From Paraburkholderia phenoliruptrix (GTDB lineage: Bacteria; Pseudomonadota; Gammaproteobacteria; Burkholderiales; Burkholderiaceae), in contig NZ_JAEUAV010000013.1 in the NCBI RefSeq assembly GCF_019511605.1, forward strand, positions 1-64,000: a stretch of 64,000 bases of DNA, given 5' to 3'. Below the pieces are notes generated by a model. The model had not been told where the DNA came from. It made no database searches and saw only the letters and a program-made list of their open reading frames with translations. Positions 18,214 through 27,729 of the stretch are shown here, in pieces; the stretch's first letter is position 1; each line of letters starts with the position of its first letter. A program made the translations under genes and the position numbers.

Positions 18214-19332
18214 TCACTCGTGATGTTCGAGCGCCGTGAAGCCGGCGAGCGTGACGAGTGCGTCACGACGTGCAATCTGGAAGTCCGAACGCACCATCTC
18301 CTTGACCAGCGACGCGAACGGCGTGGTCGGCTGCCAGCCGAGCTTCGCATGCGCTTTCGAAGGATCGCCGAGCAGCGTCTCGACCTCGGCCGGCCGGAAG
18401 TAGCGGGGATCGATGCGCACGATCACGTCGCCGGGCGACATTCTCGTCTCGCGCCCTTCCACTTTCTCGACAATGCCGATTTCGTCGACACCGCTGCCCT
18501 CGAACCGCACGGTCACGCCCAGTTCGGCCGCAGCGTGCTGTACGAACTGCCGCACGCTGTATTGCACTCCGGTGGCGATCACGAAATCCTCGGGCTGCTC
18601 CTGTTGCAGCATGCGCCATTGCATCTCGACGTAATCACGCGCATGGCCCCAGTCACGCAGCGCCGAGAGATTGCCGAGGTACAACGTTTTCTGCATACCC
18701 ACCGCGATACGCGCAATGGCACGGGTAATCTTGCGGGTCACGAAAGTCTCGCCACGCACCGGCGACTCGTGGTTGAACAGAATGCCGTTGCATGCATAAA
18801 GGCCATAGGCTTCGCGATAATTGACCGTAGTCCAGTATGCGAACATCTTGGCGACGGCATAGGGGCTGCGCGGATAGAACGGCGTGGTCTCCGATTGCGG
18901 CACCTGCTGCACGAGCCCGTAAAGTTCAGACGTCGACGCCTGGTAAAAGCGCGTTTTATTCTGCATACCTAAGATTCGAATCGCCTCGAGAATCCGCAGG
19001 GCGCCAAGACCGTCGGCGTTGGCCGTGTATTCCGGCTCCTCGAAGGAAACCGCAACATGGCTCTGTGCCGCCAGGTTGTAGATCTCGTCCGGCTCCACGC
19101 GCTGAATCACGCGCAGAATACTGGTCGAGTCGGTCAGATCCGCATGATGCAGAAAGAGATGCTGTTCCGGATCATGTGGATCTCGATACAGATGATCGAT
19201 CCGGTCTGTGTTGAAGAGCGACGACCTGCGTTTGATGCCGTGCACGTCGTAGTTTTTGGCGAGCAGAAGCTCGGCGAGATACGACCCGTCCTGCCCCGTG
19301 ATCCCCGTGATCAGCGCGACCTTGCGTTTCAT
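18214..19332 (-). CDS. gmd: GDP-mannose 4,6-dehydratase
   Basis: The 372-residue protein has the N-terminal [18 protein letters not shown] motif, the ASTSELYG segment (T134, E136) and Y158-x3-K162, the complete catalytic set of GDP-mannose 4,6-dehydratases. It converts GDP-D-mannose to GDP-4-keto-6-deoxymannose in the cytoplasm, the first committed step to GDP-fucose. GGAG precedes the ATG at a usual distance. It is followed at once by fcl. Confidence 0.96.
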   Translation of the reverse strand: MKRKVALITGITGQDGSYLAELLLAKNYDVHGIKRRSSLFNTDRIDHLYRDPHDPEQHLFLHHADLTDSTSILRVIQRVEPDEIYNLAAQSHVAVSFEEPEYTANADGLGALRILEAIRILGMQNKTRFYQASTSELYGLVQQVPQSETTPFYPRSPYAVAKMFAYWTTVNYREAYGLYACNGILFNHESPVRGETFVTRKITRAIARIAVGMQKTLYLGNLSALRDWGHARDYVEMQWRMLQQEQPEDFVIATGVQYSVRQFVQHAAAELGVTVRFEGSGVDEIGIVEKVEGRETRMSPGDVIVRIDPRYFRPAEVETLLGDPSKAHAKLGWQPTTPFASLVKEMVRSDFQIARRDALVTLAGFTALEHHE

Positions 19333-19388
19333 GAAGGCTTCTCCAGTTAACTTTTTTAAAACTTGTAGCGAGAAACTTCGTCGCGATT

Positions 19389-21623
19389 TCAGCCCGCGAT
19401 GCTGTCGTACCCGTAATAGCCACCCTGGTACCCCGAACCGAGGAAAGCCCCTTCCTGTGGTACGTCGGTGAGCAGTACGCCTCTAAGTCCGACACCGCCG
19501 TTACGAAGACGTTTGGCGGTCTCGGCAATTTCATTCAACGGATGACGGCCGTGGCGAACCACCAGCAGCGTCGTTCCCGCATGCTTGCCGATCAGCGTCG
19601 AATCCGTCACGGCGAGCACCGGCGGCGTATCGATGATGACCAGGTCATAACGGGTCTTCAGTTCTTCCAGCATCGACTCGAACCGCGAGCTCATCAGCAG
19701 TTCGGAAGGGTGCGAAGGCAGCGTGCCTTTGGCGAGCACGTCGAGGCCGGGCAGCACGTCGCGCTGGATCATCGCGCCCAGATCGCCGCCGCTCAATACA
19801 TCGGAGAGGCCGGGTTGATGCGCAATGCCGAAATGCGAGTGCACGTCGCCGCGCCGCATGTCGCCGTCGATAATCAGCACACGCTTGTTCGCCGATGCGA
19901 CGAGCGCCGCGAGGTTCACCGAGAGGAACGACTTGCCCGCGTCAGGCCGCGAGCCCGTGATCATCACCACGTTGTTCGCTGCGTGGTCGAGCGAGAGCTG
20001 CAGCGAGGTGCGCAGGTTGCGCACACCTTCTACGGCAATGTCTTCCGGCGCCTGCTGTGCGAGAACATGCAGACCGCGACGGCGCAGCATGACGTTTTCC
20101 TGCAGGCGCAGCTGCGTCTGGCTGCGCGGCACCACCGCGAATACCGGCACGCCGAGCACCGCTTCGAGTTCGTCCGGACGCTCCACACCGCCGTACATGG
20201 CGCGCTTGAAGAAGGTCAGCAGAATGCCGAGCACCAGACCGCCGCCGAGCGCGATGAGGATCGCAATTACGCGCTTCGGACGCACCGGCTCATCAGGAGC
20301 CTCGGCGAAGTCCACCACGCGCACGTTGCCCACCTGGCCTGCCTTGGCGACGCGCAACTGCTGCGCGCTGTTAAGCAGGTTCGTGTAAAGCTCGGTGTTC
20401 ACGTGCACGTCGCGCAACAGGCGCAGCGCGGTCTGCTCGGTGTCGGGCATCACGGAAACGCTGCGGTTCATGTTGGTCTGCGCGCCTTGCAGGGCCGCGA
20501 TCTGCGCGTCGAGCGAGGCTACGGCCGGGTGATTCGCGGTGAAACGTTGGGACATCTCGGCGCGCTGAGTCTGCAAATCGAGCAGCTTCGTCTTGTTGTC
20601 GACGATCTGCTGAAGCAGCAAGCGGCTTTCTTCGCCGAGGTCCACGGTTCCGTGCGTGTTGCGGAACTTGTTATAGCGCTGCTCAGCGTCGTCGAGTTCC
20701 TTGCGCAAGCCAGGCAACTGCTGGTCGAGGAATGCGAGCATGTGCTCGGCTTCCGTCGAGCGGTTGGCAACGTCCTGGCGCACGAATTCACGTGCCATGC
20801 TGTTGACGATCGCCGCGGTCAGCGCACTATCGCTGCCTTCGAGACTTGCGCGGATCACGCCGGACTGAAGCGTGGTCTCCTGCACGACGAGCGCCTTTTG
20901 CAAACGGTCCACCGTACTCAACGTCGACGCACGCTGCAATTCGAACTGCGCGCCCGGCGCGCCGGTCAGCGCGTCCACCCGCAAGGCGATAGGACCGTCG
21001 GCCGTGTCGGTTTCCACCGTTTCGCCGACATGCCCGGACAGGATCGCCACGCCGTTCCTGTCGCGCAGCACATACGAACGGTCGTTGCCCGCGATCAGCG
21101 TAAACGTCGTGTCGTACATGTCCTTCGACGTGTCGAAGCGCGATACCGAAATGCTTTCGTTGCCCCACGCATAACCCGACAGGTTGATGAACTGAGGCAA
21201 TTTGAAGCCCCACTGCCCGTTCACCAGCCCCGCGATCAGCCCGCCGATAAGCGGCATGTAGCGCGGCGTTGCGGTGATGTCGAGATGCAGCTTCTTGACG
21301 GTCTCCTCCGTCACGAGACGCGATTTGAGCAGCTCGATCTCCGCGGCTGTCGACGGTTTGGTGTCGAACATGCCGGTGAGCGGCGGCAAGGAATCCTTAC
21401 CGTTCGCATTGGCATTGGCCGTCTTGTCCTCGACGTGGAACAGTACGTCCGCCCGGTACGTGGGCGGAGCAAGGAAAGCGTACGCACACCCCAGCGCGAG
21501 CGCGATCAGCGTCACTGTTGCAATGGTACGCCAGCCCCGTACGATAGTCCGGAGATAGTCCGACAGATGCAACTCGTCCGGTCCGGACACGTCGGTATAA
21601 CGGTTCTCGAAGTTGATTGCCAT
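19389..21623 (-). CDS. wzc: Wzc-like polysaccharide co-polymerase and bacterial tyrosine kinase
   Basis: The 744-residue inner-membrane protein starts with a Wzz-like N-terminal domain (first helix about residues 33-52), a long periplasmic coiled-coil part rich in Gln/Glu/Leu, a GNVR-type segment ([15 protein letters not shown]) before the second helix, and a cytoplasmic BY-kinase. The kinase has Walker A in [10 protein letters not shown] (around residue 555), Walker A' in IIDGDMRRG and Walker B in LVIIDTPP. The C-terminus ends with a tyrosine cluster (Y732, Y736, Y737, Y739) for autophosphorylation. It controls chain length and export with Wza. The opposing phosphatase (Wzb) is not encoded in the window. 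Confidence 0.95.
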   Translation of the reverse strand: MAINFENRYTDVSGPDELHLSDYLRTIVRGWRTIATVTLIALALGCAYAFLAPPTYRADVLFHVEDKTANANANGKDSLPPLTGMFDTKPSTAAEIELLKSRLVTEETVKKLHLDITATPRYMPLIGGLIAGLVNGQWGFKLPQFINLSGYAWGNESISVSRFDTSKDMYDTTFTLIAGNDRSYVLRDRNGVAILSGHVGETVETDTADGPIALRVDALTGAPGAQFELQRASTLSTVDRLQKALVVQETTLQSGVIRASLEGSDSALTAAIVNSMAREFVRQDVANRSTEAEHMLAFLDQQLPGLRKELDDAEQRYNKFRNTHGTVDLGEESRLLLQQIVDNKTKLLDLQTQRAEMSQRFTANHPAVASLDAQIAALQGAQTNMNRSVSVMPDTEQTALRLLRDVHVNTELYTNLLNSAQQLRVAKAGQVGNVRVVDFAEAPDEPVRPKRVIAILIALGGGLVLGILLTFFKRAMYGGVERPDELEAVLGVPVFAVVPRSQTQLRLQENVMLRRRGLHVLAQQAPEDIAVEGVRNLRTSLQLSLDHAANNVVMITGSRPDAGKSFLSVNLAALVASANKRVLIIDGDMRRGDVHSHFGIAHQPGLSDVLSGGDLGAMIQRDVLPGLDVLAKGTLPSHPSELLMSSRFESMLEELKTRYDLVIIDTPPVLAVTDSTLIGKHAGTTLLVVRHGRHPLNEIAETAKRLRNGGVGLRGVLLTDVPQEGAFLGSGYQGGYYGYDSIAG

Positions 21624-21675
21624 TTTTGGTCACCCAGCATAACCCGCGGTTTTTCTGATTTGCTTTATACGGTTG

Positions 21676-22815
21676 TTACTTCGCTACCACGACACCTGTG
21701 ACAGCCGCGTTGATCGCGGGCAGCAGCAGGTTCAGGATACGGTTGAAACGAACCAGCCCGCCCTGGCCCACGTACACCACGTCCTTCGGTTGCAGTTCGA
21801 ACTGATTGGCGAGGATCATCGACACCGGCGACGATGCGTCGAGGTGATAAATCTGCGGCGATTCGCTCGTCGAATTGCGGATCACGAACAGTTGCCGCGT
21901 GCTGGCCGTGGCCTGGTCGAAGCTGCCGCTGTCCGAAATGGCCTGCGAAAGCGTCAGCGAACCGTTGCGCATCGGCGTGACGGTGGCCGGCTTGTTCACT
22001 TCGCCCATTACGTACACGCCGCTGTCTTCGCGCGAGGCCACGCGTATCGCGTCGCCCGCTTGCAGATAGATATTCGACGGGTTGTGTCCGCGCTTGAGCA
22101 GGTCGTCCATGTTCAGCTGATACGTGACGCCGTTGCGGATCAGCTCGACTCGGCTGCGATCGGCATTCGGGCTGAAGCCGCCGCTCTGGCTGATCGCGCT
22201 GGTGAGCGTCATCGTGATGTCGTTGAGCGACTGAGCGCCCGGCGTGCGCACTTCGCCATCCACGAACACTTGCGCATTGCGGAAAGACGCCACACGCACG
22301 GTCACTTCCGGCTTCTGGTACACCTTGCTCAAGCGGTTGTACAGTTCCTTCTGGATCGTGCCGACGTCTTTGCCGGCCACGTGCACCGTGCCCGCATACG
22401 GGAATTGCACGTCGCCCTTCTCGTCGATCAGAAAGCCCGAGGCCGCATCCGAAGACTTGGCATTCTGCGCGGGCTGGCCGAGCGCCGCCGCGAGTTCCGG
22501 GTGATCCCACACGACGATCTGCAACACGTCACCGGGACCAACCCTGTAGGGCCCCGGCTTGCCGAACAGCGCGAGCGTGGCCGGCGGCAACGGGGCAGCA
22601 GCCTGCTCCGTGTGCATCTTGCGCAGGAGCGACAGGTTGATATCGGTAATCGGCACTGTCTGCTGCTGTGACGGTTCAGTGCTGAAATCGCCGCCCGTCT
22701 CCTGCAATGTGGCCGGCGTTTCCATCCGCTGGCCGGGAGCGGCGGCACAGCCCGCAAGCAGTGCAGCGATGGCGAAAACCGTGAGACTTCCCGTGCGTGT
22801 ACCAAGCGAGCTCAT
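21676..22815 (-). CDS. wza: Wza-like outer-membrane polysaccharide export lipoprotein
   Basis: The true start is the ATG at 22815, with a perfect AAGGAGG site; it gives a lipoprotein signal peptide ending LLAGC (lipid-modified Cys23). The 379-residue product has the polysaccharide export domain (VGPGDVLQIVVWDHPEL, about residues 85-100) and SLBB repeats such as VFVDGEVRTPGAQ and VYVMGEVNKPATV. It forms the outer-membrane EPS channel as an octamer in relatives. It precedes wzc by 52 bp. Confidence 0.95.
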   Translation of the reverse strand: MSSLGTRTGSLTVFAIAALLAGCAAAPGQRMETPATLQETGGDFSTEPSQQQTVPITDINLSLLRKMHTEQAAAPLPPATLALFGKPGPYRVGPGDVLQIVVWDHPELAAALGQPAQNAKSSDAASGFLIDEKGDVQFPYAGTVHVAGKDVGTIQKELYNRLSKVYQKPEVTVRVASFRNAQVFVDGEVRTPGAQSLNDITMTLTSAISQSGGFSPNADRSRVELIRNGVTYQLNMDDLLKRGHNPSNIYLQAGDAIRVASREDSGVYVMGEVNKPATVTPMRNGSLTLSQAISDSGSFDQATASTRQLFVIRNSTSESPQIYHLDASSPVSMILANQFELQPKDVVYVGQGGLVRFNRILNLLLPAINAAVTGVVVAK

Positions 22816-22884
22816 AACTTTTCCTCCTTGCGCAAGAGCGAATGTCCCCGGAAAGAGGCACCGCCTTGCGTGCTTTGTTAACAA

Positions 22885-24270
22885 CTAGTAAGCGTTTCGA
22901 TGCACCAGTCCGGCGACAATCGTCGCGCCGATAATCCGCATGTCGAGTGCGAACGACCAATGGCCCAGGTAATACAGGTCATGTTCGACGCGACGCTCCA
23001 TCTTTTCGATGCGGTCGGTCTCGCCACGAAAGCCGTTGATCTGCGCCCAACCCGTAATGCCCGGCTTGATCCGATAGCGATTGATATAGCCCGCGACCAC
23101 TTTCTGATAGAGGTCGTCGTGCTCGAGCGCATGAGGACGCGGTCCCACGACCGACATGTCGCCACGCAAAACGTTAAAAAACTGCGGCAGTTCGTCGAGG
23201 CTCGTGCGGCGCAGGAACGCGCCGACTCTCGTCACGCGCGGATCGTTGCGCGTCGCCTGTTTGAGCGAGCCTTTTTCCTCGGTATGCAGACGCATCGAAC
23301 GGAACTTGTAGATCGTGAAGACGCGTCCATCGGCGCCCTTGCGCTTCTGTTTGAACAACACCGGCCCACGCGACGAAACCTTGACCGCAATGGCAATAGC
23401 CAGCAGGAGCGGTGCAAGACAGATGAGCGCGGCCGCTGCAAAGAGACGGTCGAAGATCTCTTTCTTCAGCATCGAACTCGCCGACAGCGGCGACGCAACC
23501 AGGTTGATCGCCGGCACACCGAGCAGCTCTATCACGCCGCTGCCTTCGAACAGTGCGAGACTGCGCACGTCCGGCATGAAGCGGATATTCACCAGGTCGT
23601 CACGGAACTCGCCGACGAGCGAACAGATGAGCGGCTCTTCCGCTAGCGACAGCATCAGCCACAGTTCGTGAACATCGTTCGTGCGGATGTAGTCGGCAAG
23701 CGCATCCACGCTGTCGAAAACAGGCACCCCTGCGCTTGTCACCGGCGAGTCTTGCGGGCTCGTGTTATAGACGGCCGCCGCGCGAAAACCGGTGGTGGGT
23801 GCCGATTCGATCCGGCGAATCAGCGCATCGCATTGCGAGCCGCTGCCCACTATCGCGACCTGATGCAGATTCATACCCGCGCCGCGCGCCCGCGCCAGCA
23901 CCGCATGCGTAATGAGCCGGTACGAGATCAGCAGTCCGCCCGTCACCGCCGTCCAGTACGAAAACCACAAGCGCGAGACGGCGTCGCTGCGATGCAGTGA
24001 ATACATGAGCACGAGCGCACTGCCCTGCACGATCAGCCACGCAAGCGACACCTGGCCCGCGAGCGCCAGCTTCGAGCGGCCGCGCCACGATTCATACACG
24101 CCGAACGCCGGAAAAATCGCGAGCGCAAACGCAGCCGCAAACATCACCAGCGCCCAATAGAACCCCGCTTGAGCCAGGTCGTCGAAGCGGATTTGCGACG
24201 CCACCGCCGCACCCGCGAGCACCAGCGCGACATCGAACATTCGCGCGAGCAAATCCTGAAACCTGCGCAT
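22885..24270 (-). CDS. Undecaprenyl-phosphate sugar phosphotransferase (WcaJ/WbaP-like initiating enzyme)
   Basis: I use the ATG at 24270, which has GAGG upstream and puts the first membrane helix at residues 10-25; the longer frame adds 43 unlikely residues. The 461-residue protein has four N-terminal helices, a CoA-binding-like middle domain ([10 protein letters not shown]), a fifth helix and the C-terminal bacterial sugar transferase domain with [16 protein letters not shown] and [23 protein letters not shown]. It transfers a hexose-1-phosphate, probably glucose, to undecaprenyl phosphate to start the repeat unit. Glucose rather than galactose is inferred from its WcaJ/Gum-like length. Confidence 0.93.
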   Translation of the reverse strand: MRRFQDLLARMFDVALVLAGAAVASQIRFDDLAQAGFYWALVMFAAAFALAIFPAFGVYESWRGRSKLALAGQVSLAWLIVQGSALVLMYSLHRSDAVSRLWFSYWTAVTGGLLISYRLITHAVLARARGAGMNLHQVAIVGSGSQCDALIRRIESAPTTGFRAAAVYNTSPQDSPVTSAGVPVFDSVDALADYIRTNDVHELWLMLSLAEEPLICSLVGEFRDDLVNIRFMPDVRSLALFEGSGVIELLGVPAINLVASPLSASSMLKKEIFDRLFAAAALICLAPLLLAIAIAVKVSSRGPVLFKQKRKGADGRVFTIYKFRSMRLHTEEKGSLKQATRNDPRVTRVGAFLRRTSLDELPQFFNVLRGDMSVVGPRPHALEHDDLYQKVVAGYINRYRIKPGITGWAQINGFRGETDRIEKMERRVEHDLYYLGHWSFALDMRIIGATIVAGLVHRNAY

Positions 24271-24322
24271 TTTGCTTACCTCGTACTGGCCATTGCCGTC
24301 CGACACCTGCCGGCTCCGCTGT

Positions 24323-25858
24323 CTATGAACAGCGGCCGTAGTTGTCGTTGAATCGCACGATGTCGTCTTCGCCGAGATAGGTGCCCGACTGGATCTCAAT
24401 GATCTCGAGCGGTACTTTCCCCGGATTTTCCAGCCTGTGACGCGTGCCGAGCGGTATGTACGTCGATTCGTTTTCGCTCAGCAAGAACTGCTCGTCGCCT
24501 CGCGTGACGAGCGCGGTGCCGCGCACGACCACCCAATGCTCGGCGCGATGGTGATGCAGTTGCAGCGAAAGCTGCGCGCCCGGCGTCACGACAATGCGCT
24601 TCACCTGGAAACGCTCGCCGTGGTCGATCGAATCGTAAAAGCCCCAAGGACGGTGCACCTTGCGATGCGCATCGGCTTCCGGCGCGTGTTGCGCCTTGAT
24701 GCGCGACACGAGTCCCTTGACGTCCTGCACGTGCGAGCGGTCCACCACGAGCACGGCGTCGGCGGTTTCCACCACGACGACATTGGTCGTGCCGACGCAT
24801 GCAACGAGGCGCCCTTCCGAATGTGCGTAGCTCGACACTGCCCCCTCGAACGTCACGCGGCCGCGCCCCGCGTTGCCGTTGGCGTCTTTTTCCATCGCAG
24901 CCCAGACGGCGTCCCATGAACCGAGGTCGGACCAGCCGGCTTCGAGCCTGACGACCACGCCCGCGGGCGCGGCACCGTTGGCCTCGCGCGACTCGTCCGC
25001 AGCTTCGGTCAGGCGCTCCATCACGGCATAGTCGATCGAATCGGCCGGCGAACTGAGAAATGCATCGACGAGCGGACGGAAATAGCTGCCTTCGCTGCGG
25101 CCGTCACGGAACGCGCGCTCGCAGGCCGAGTGCATCTCCGGCTGCAAACGCTTGAGCGTGTCGAGCCACACGCTCGCGCGCAGGATGAAGATGCCGCTGT
25201 TCCACCAGTAGGTGCCGGCCGCCACGTACTGCGCCGCAATTTCTTCGGCAGGCTTTTCCACGAAGCCGTCGATAGCATGAGCGCCGTCGCCGAGCGCCGC
25301 GCCAATGCGGATATAGCCAAAGCCGGTATCCGGCCGCGTCGGCGGCACACCAAGCGTCGCAATCGAGCCTCGTTGCGCGTAATGTGCCGCGTTTTGCAAC
25401 GCCGCCTGCAAAGCGTCGAGGTCGGCAATCGAATGATCCGCCGGCATCACGACGAGAATGCCGTCCTCGCCTTGCGCACACGCATGCAATGCAGCGAGCG
25501 TCAGTGCGGGCGCCGTATCGCGCCGAGCGGGCTCGACCACGAGGCGCGCTTCTACACCGTTCTCGTGAAGCTGCTCTGCGATCACGAAGCGGTGCTCTTC
25601 ACCGCATACGATGATCGGCGCAGCATCGACCTGCCAGCCCGCCGGAAAACCGTTCATGCGTCGTGCTGTGGCTTGCAGCAGCGAATCGGAGCCGACCACG
25701 TCGATCAGCTGCTTCGGGTAGTTCTCGCGCGAGACCGGCCACAGCCGCGTACCCGAGCCGCCCGCGAGAATGACCGGGACGATGCGCGTGCAACGCGCGC
25801 CGTCGGCGTCGTCGCCGGCATGGGGCGACGTATTGTTTCCAGCTCCCTGATTCAACAT
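24323..25858 (-). CDS. manC: Bifunctional mannose-1-phosphate guanylyltransferase / mannose-6-phosphate isomerase
   Basis: The 511-residue protein has the nucleotidyltransferase signature VILAGGSGTRLWPVSREN at residues 29-46 with the PKQ Lys, VMPADHSI, and a C-terminal type II isomerase cupin (HRPWGFYDSI ... QLSLQLHHHRAEHW). It makes GDP-mannose, and possibly mannose-6-phosphate, for the EPS. AAGGA precedes the ATG. It is the first gene of the long minus-strand biosynthetic run; the next gene starts 52 bp beyond its stop. A polar N-terminal extension of about 25 residues precedes the catalytic domain. Confidence 0.96.
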   Translation of the reverse strand: MLNQGAGNNTSPHAGDDADGARCTRIVPVILAGGSGTRLWPVSRENYPKQLIDVVGSDSLLQATARRMNGFPAGWQVDAAPIIVCGEEHRFVIAEQLHENGVEARLVVEPARRDTAPALTLAALHACAQGEDGILVVMPADHSIADLDALQAALQNAAHYAQRGSIATLGVPPTRPDTGFGYIRIGAALGDGAHAIDGFVEKPAEEIAAQYVAAGTYWWNSGIFILRASVWLDTLKRLQPEMHSACERAFRDGRSEGSYFRPLVDAFLSSPADSIDYAVMERLTEAADESREANGAAPAGVVVRLEAGWSDLGSWDAVWAAMEKDANGNAGRGRVTFEGAVSSYAHSEGRLVACVGTTNVVVVETADAVLVVDRSHVQDVKGLVSRIKAQHAPEADAHRKVHRPWGFYDSIDHGERFQVKRIVVTPGAQLSLQLHHHRAEHWVVVRGTALVTRGDEQFLLSENESTYIPLGTRHRLENPGKVPLEIIEIQSGTYLGEDDIVRFNDNYGRCS

Positions 25859-25951
25859 ATTTGCAATCCTTATGATTCTTTCAATCCATCCGGACAGATA
25901 CCAAAGACCGTTTGCAGAAACGCAGACGGCCTCAGGCTGGCCCCGTCGACG

Positions 25952-26935
25952 CTATTGGCCCACCATGCGGCGGCTTTGTATTCTGAATTCGGTAGGCGAG
26001 ATCCTCATTCGCTTGCGGAACACCTTGGCGAGCCGGTCGCCATTGCCCATGCCGGTGCGGCGCGCAATTTTGTCGACCGGCAATTCGGACTCGGTGAGCA
26101 GACTGCACGTCACCGCGAGACGCTCATGCAGCAGAAAACTCGAAGGGGTGATGCCCATTTCCATCTTGAAGCGGCGCAGGAAGTTGCGCTCGCTCATTGC
26201 GGCAAACTGCGCGGCGTCCGCAATCGAAATGGACTGCTGGCAGTTTTCCTGCAGCCAGCGCGCTGCTGCGCGGACCTTGTCGCCCGGCGTGAGCGCGCCG
26301 TCATCGCTCAGAAGCGGCGCGAGGTTCGAACAGGAATCGGCAAGCAGACGTTCAGCAACCGTGCGGGCGGTGGCCGCGCCCAGGTCGCGCTTGATCATGG
26401 CGAGGGCGCTGCGCATCGACTCGAGGCGGTCGCCCGCGTCGGCGGCCTGTTCCGTCTGGCGCGGCGCTTTCGACGCCTCGCGCAATTCGTGCCGCTCCAT
26501 TGCTTCCGGCGCATAGGCCGCGTCGAGCAGCGCGCGCCCTTCCGCGATGGGGCGAATCATGCCGGTGTTGTGACGCACGCGGCGCAGCCATGCAATCAGG
26601 CGCTCGTCCTTCGCGGCGGCAATTGCGCCTTTCCCGCCGGCCACGTATAGCGCGTCGAAACCGTTGTAATGTCTTGCGTCGAGTCCATCGGTCCATACTC
26701 GCAGAGCCGACGACGAGGTCACCATGCCACCGTCCGCGGACAGAAAGCACACCTCATAGGAGCAACCACCCGGGGCCGAAGAAGCGAGTTCGTTCGCCGC
26801 CTGGAATACCTCGGCTACCACGCCGGCGCCTTGCAGCGAGCAGTCGTTGAACATCAGTATCGCGATGCGACGCATGCCTTTGTTCGGGACGTGCCCCCAA
26901 CGCAGCATGGCAGACTCGAGACTCGCGCAGGTCAT
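25952..26935 (-). CDS. AraC-family regulator with degenerate DJ-1/PfpI-like N-terminal domain (GlxA type)
   Basis: The preferred start is ATG 26935 (GAGGA upstream); a GTG at 26947 is possible. The 327-residue protein has a DJ-1/PfpI-like N-terminal half (IAILMFNDCSLQGAGVVAEVFQAAN, ALYVAGG) and a C-terminal pair of helix-turn-helix motifs (ISIADAAQFAAMSERNFLRRF and VDKIARRTGMGNG) of the AraC family. The nucleophile-elbow region, which in GlxA proteins reads like CTGA, is replaced by an IAEGRALLDAA segment, so ligand sensing may be altered. It lies 93 bp upstream of manC on the same strand and probably controls the EPS genes; that role is inferred from position. Confidence 0.85.
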   Translation of the reverse strand: MTCASLESAMLRWGHVPNKGMRRIAILMFNDCSLQGAGVVAEVFQAANELASSAPGGCSYEVCFLSADGGMVTSSSALRVWTDGLDARHYNGFDALYVAGGKGAIAAAKDERLIAWLRRVRHNTGMIRPIAEGRALLDAAYAPEAMERHELREASKAPRQTEQAADAGDRLESMRSALAMIKRDLGAATARTVAERLLADSCSNLAPLLSDDGALTPGDKVRAAARWLQENCQQSISIADAAQFAAMSERNFLRRFKMEMGITPSSFLLHERLAVTCSLLTESELPVDKIARRTGMGNGDRLAKVFRKRMRISPTEFRIQSRRMVGQ

Positions 26936-27729
26936 AGCTATCCTCACCAGAAAACGGATTTACTTTCACCATCAACGGCCACGCCGGGGCCGACTCTGAG
27001 CAGTGCATCATAGCCACCACCCGTCCAGTATTTAGCCGCCATGACCGATAGTGCTGACATGTTGGCGCATTCACGGGAGTGGCCTGTCAGTGATTTACGG
27101 ATATTCCGCCTTCACCGTATTGCACTGAATTAATTGCCGATTCCACATATCATTGAATTGGCGTTGTGCGAATGTTAGTGCAAACCCAAAGCCGATTTCG
27201 TTCGCCACCGCACACTGCATCGCTACTCAAAAAAGGGGGCTTACAGTCTGATCGTAAGGCGATTTGGCGGTAAAAAAGCAGATTTCTCCGGGAGAGCCCG
27301 CCTGCGACGAAGTTTTTCACCAGCCCCTGTATTTCCTGCGGAACTTGTCGCGTCTATTCCGGCTGATGATAGGCAGCGCGCACTTCAATAACGCGAAGCA
27401 GTGTCTAATATAGGCACTTCAGAGGCCGTTTCGGTTATTTAATTTCCTCTAATTGCACGCAATGAATATAAATACGGCGATTAATGTTTCAGTCCTGAAA
27501 CATCGGAATAACAGCCGTAAAGGCGGCAGTGCAATTGACGGACCCAGGGCGCCGTTCGCAACGCGAGAGACGGTCCAAAACCGCCAGCGGATTGCCGAAA
27601 TGCACTATGTGTCTGGCCCAACAGATGGCAACGGACGCTATCGCAAGGCGGCTCTGGCCTGGTGAACTAGCAGTTTGACGACGATCGCGCGACGCGACGC
27701 GACGCGACACTAACGGTACGGGGAAACAT
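26936..27729. promoter_or_regulatory. Long AT-richer divergent regulatory region of the EPS locus
   Basis: About 790 bases separate the AraC-type regulator from the GH39-like gene. Much of it, especially 27110-27180 and 27390-27500, is clearly more AT-rich than the genes around it, as expected for promoters and protein-binding DNA. It is far longer than any other gap in the cluster. I found no protein in it that I trust (a 70-residue plus-strand ORF at 27453-27665 lacks a ribosome binding site) and no convincing sigma-54 or sigma-70 promoter by eye. A long leader or small RNA is possible. Confidence 0.5.
27689..27708. repeat. Tandem repeat (GCGAC)x4
   Basis: Four exact copies of a 5-bp unit lie 22 bases before the start codon of the GH39-like gene. 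Being in the leader and not a multiple of three, copy-number change would alter the spacing between promoter and start codon, not the reading frame. Confidence 0.8.

Noticed and set aside
19542-21701. 719-residue plus-strand ORF antisense to wzc, and similar long antisense frames at 50328-52055 and 52062-53618
   Set aside because: These are mirror frames of strongly supported genes (wzc, xdhB, xdhA) caused by high GC at third codon positions; their translations are rich in Arg, His and Gln with no domain.
27453-27665. 70-residue plus-strand ORF in the long EPS control region
   Set aside because: No ribosome binding site and composition like translated intergenic DNA.
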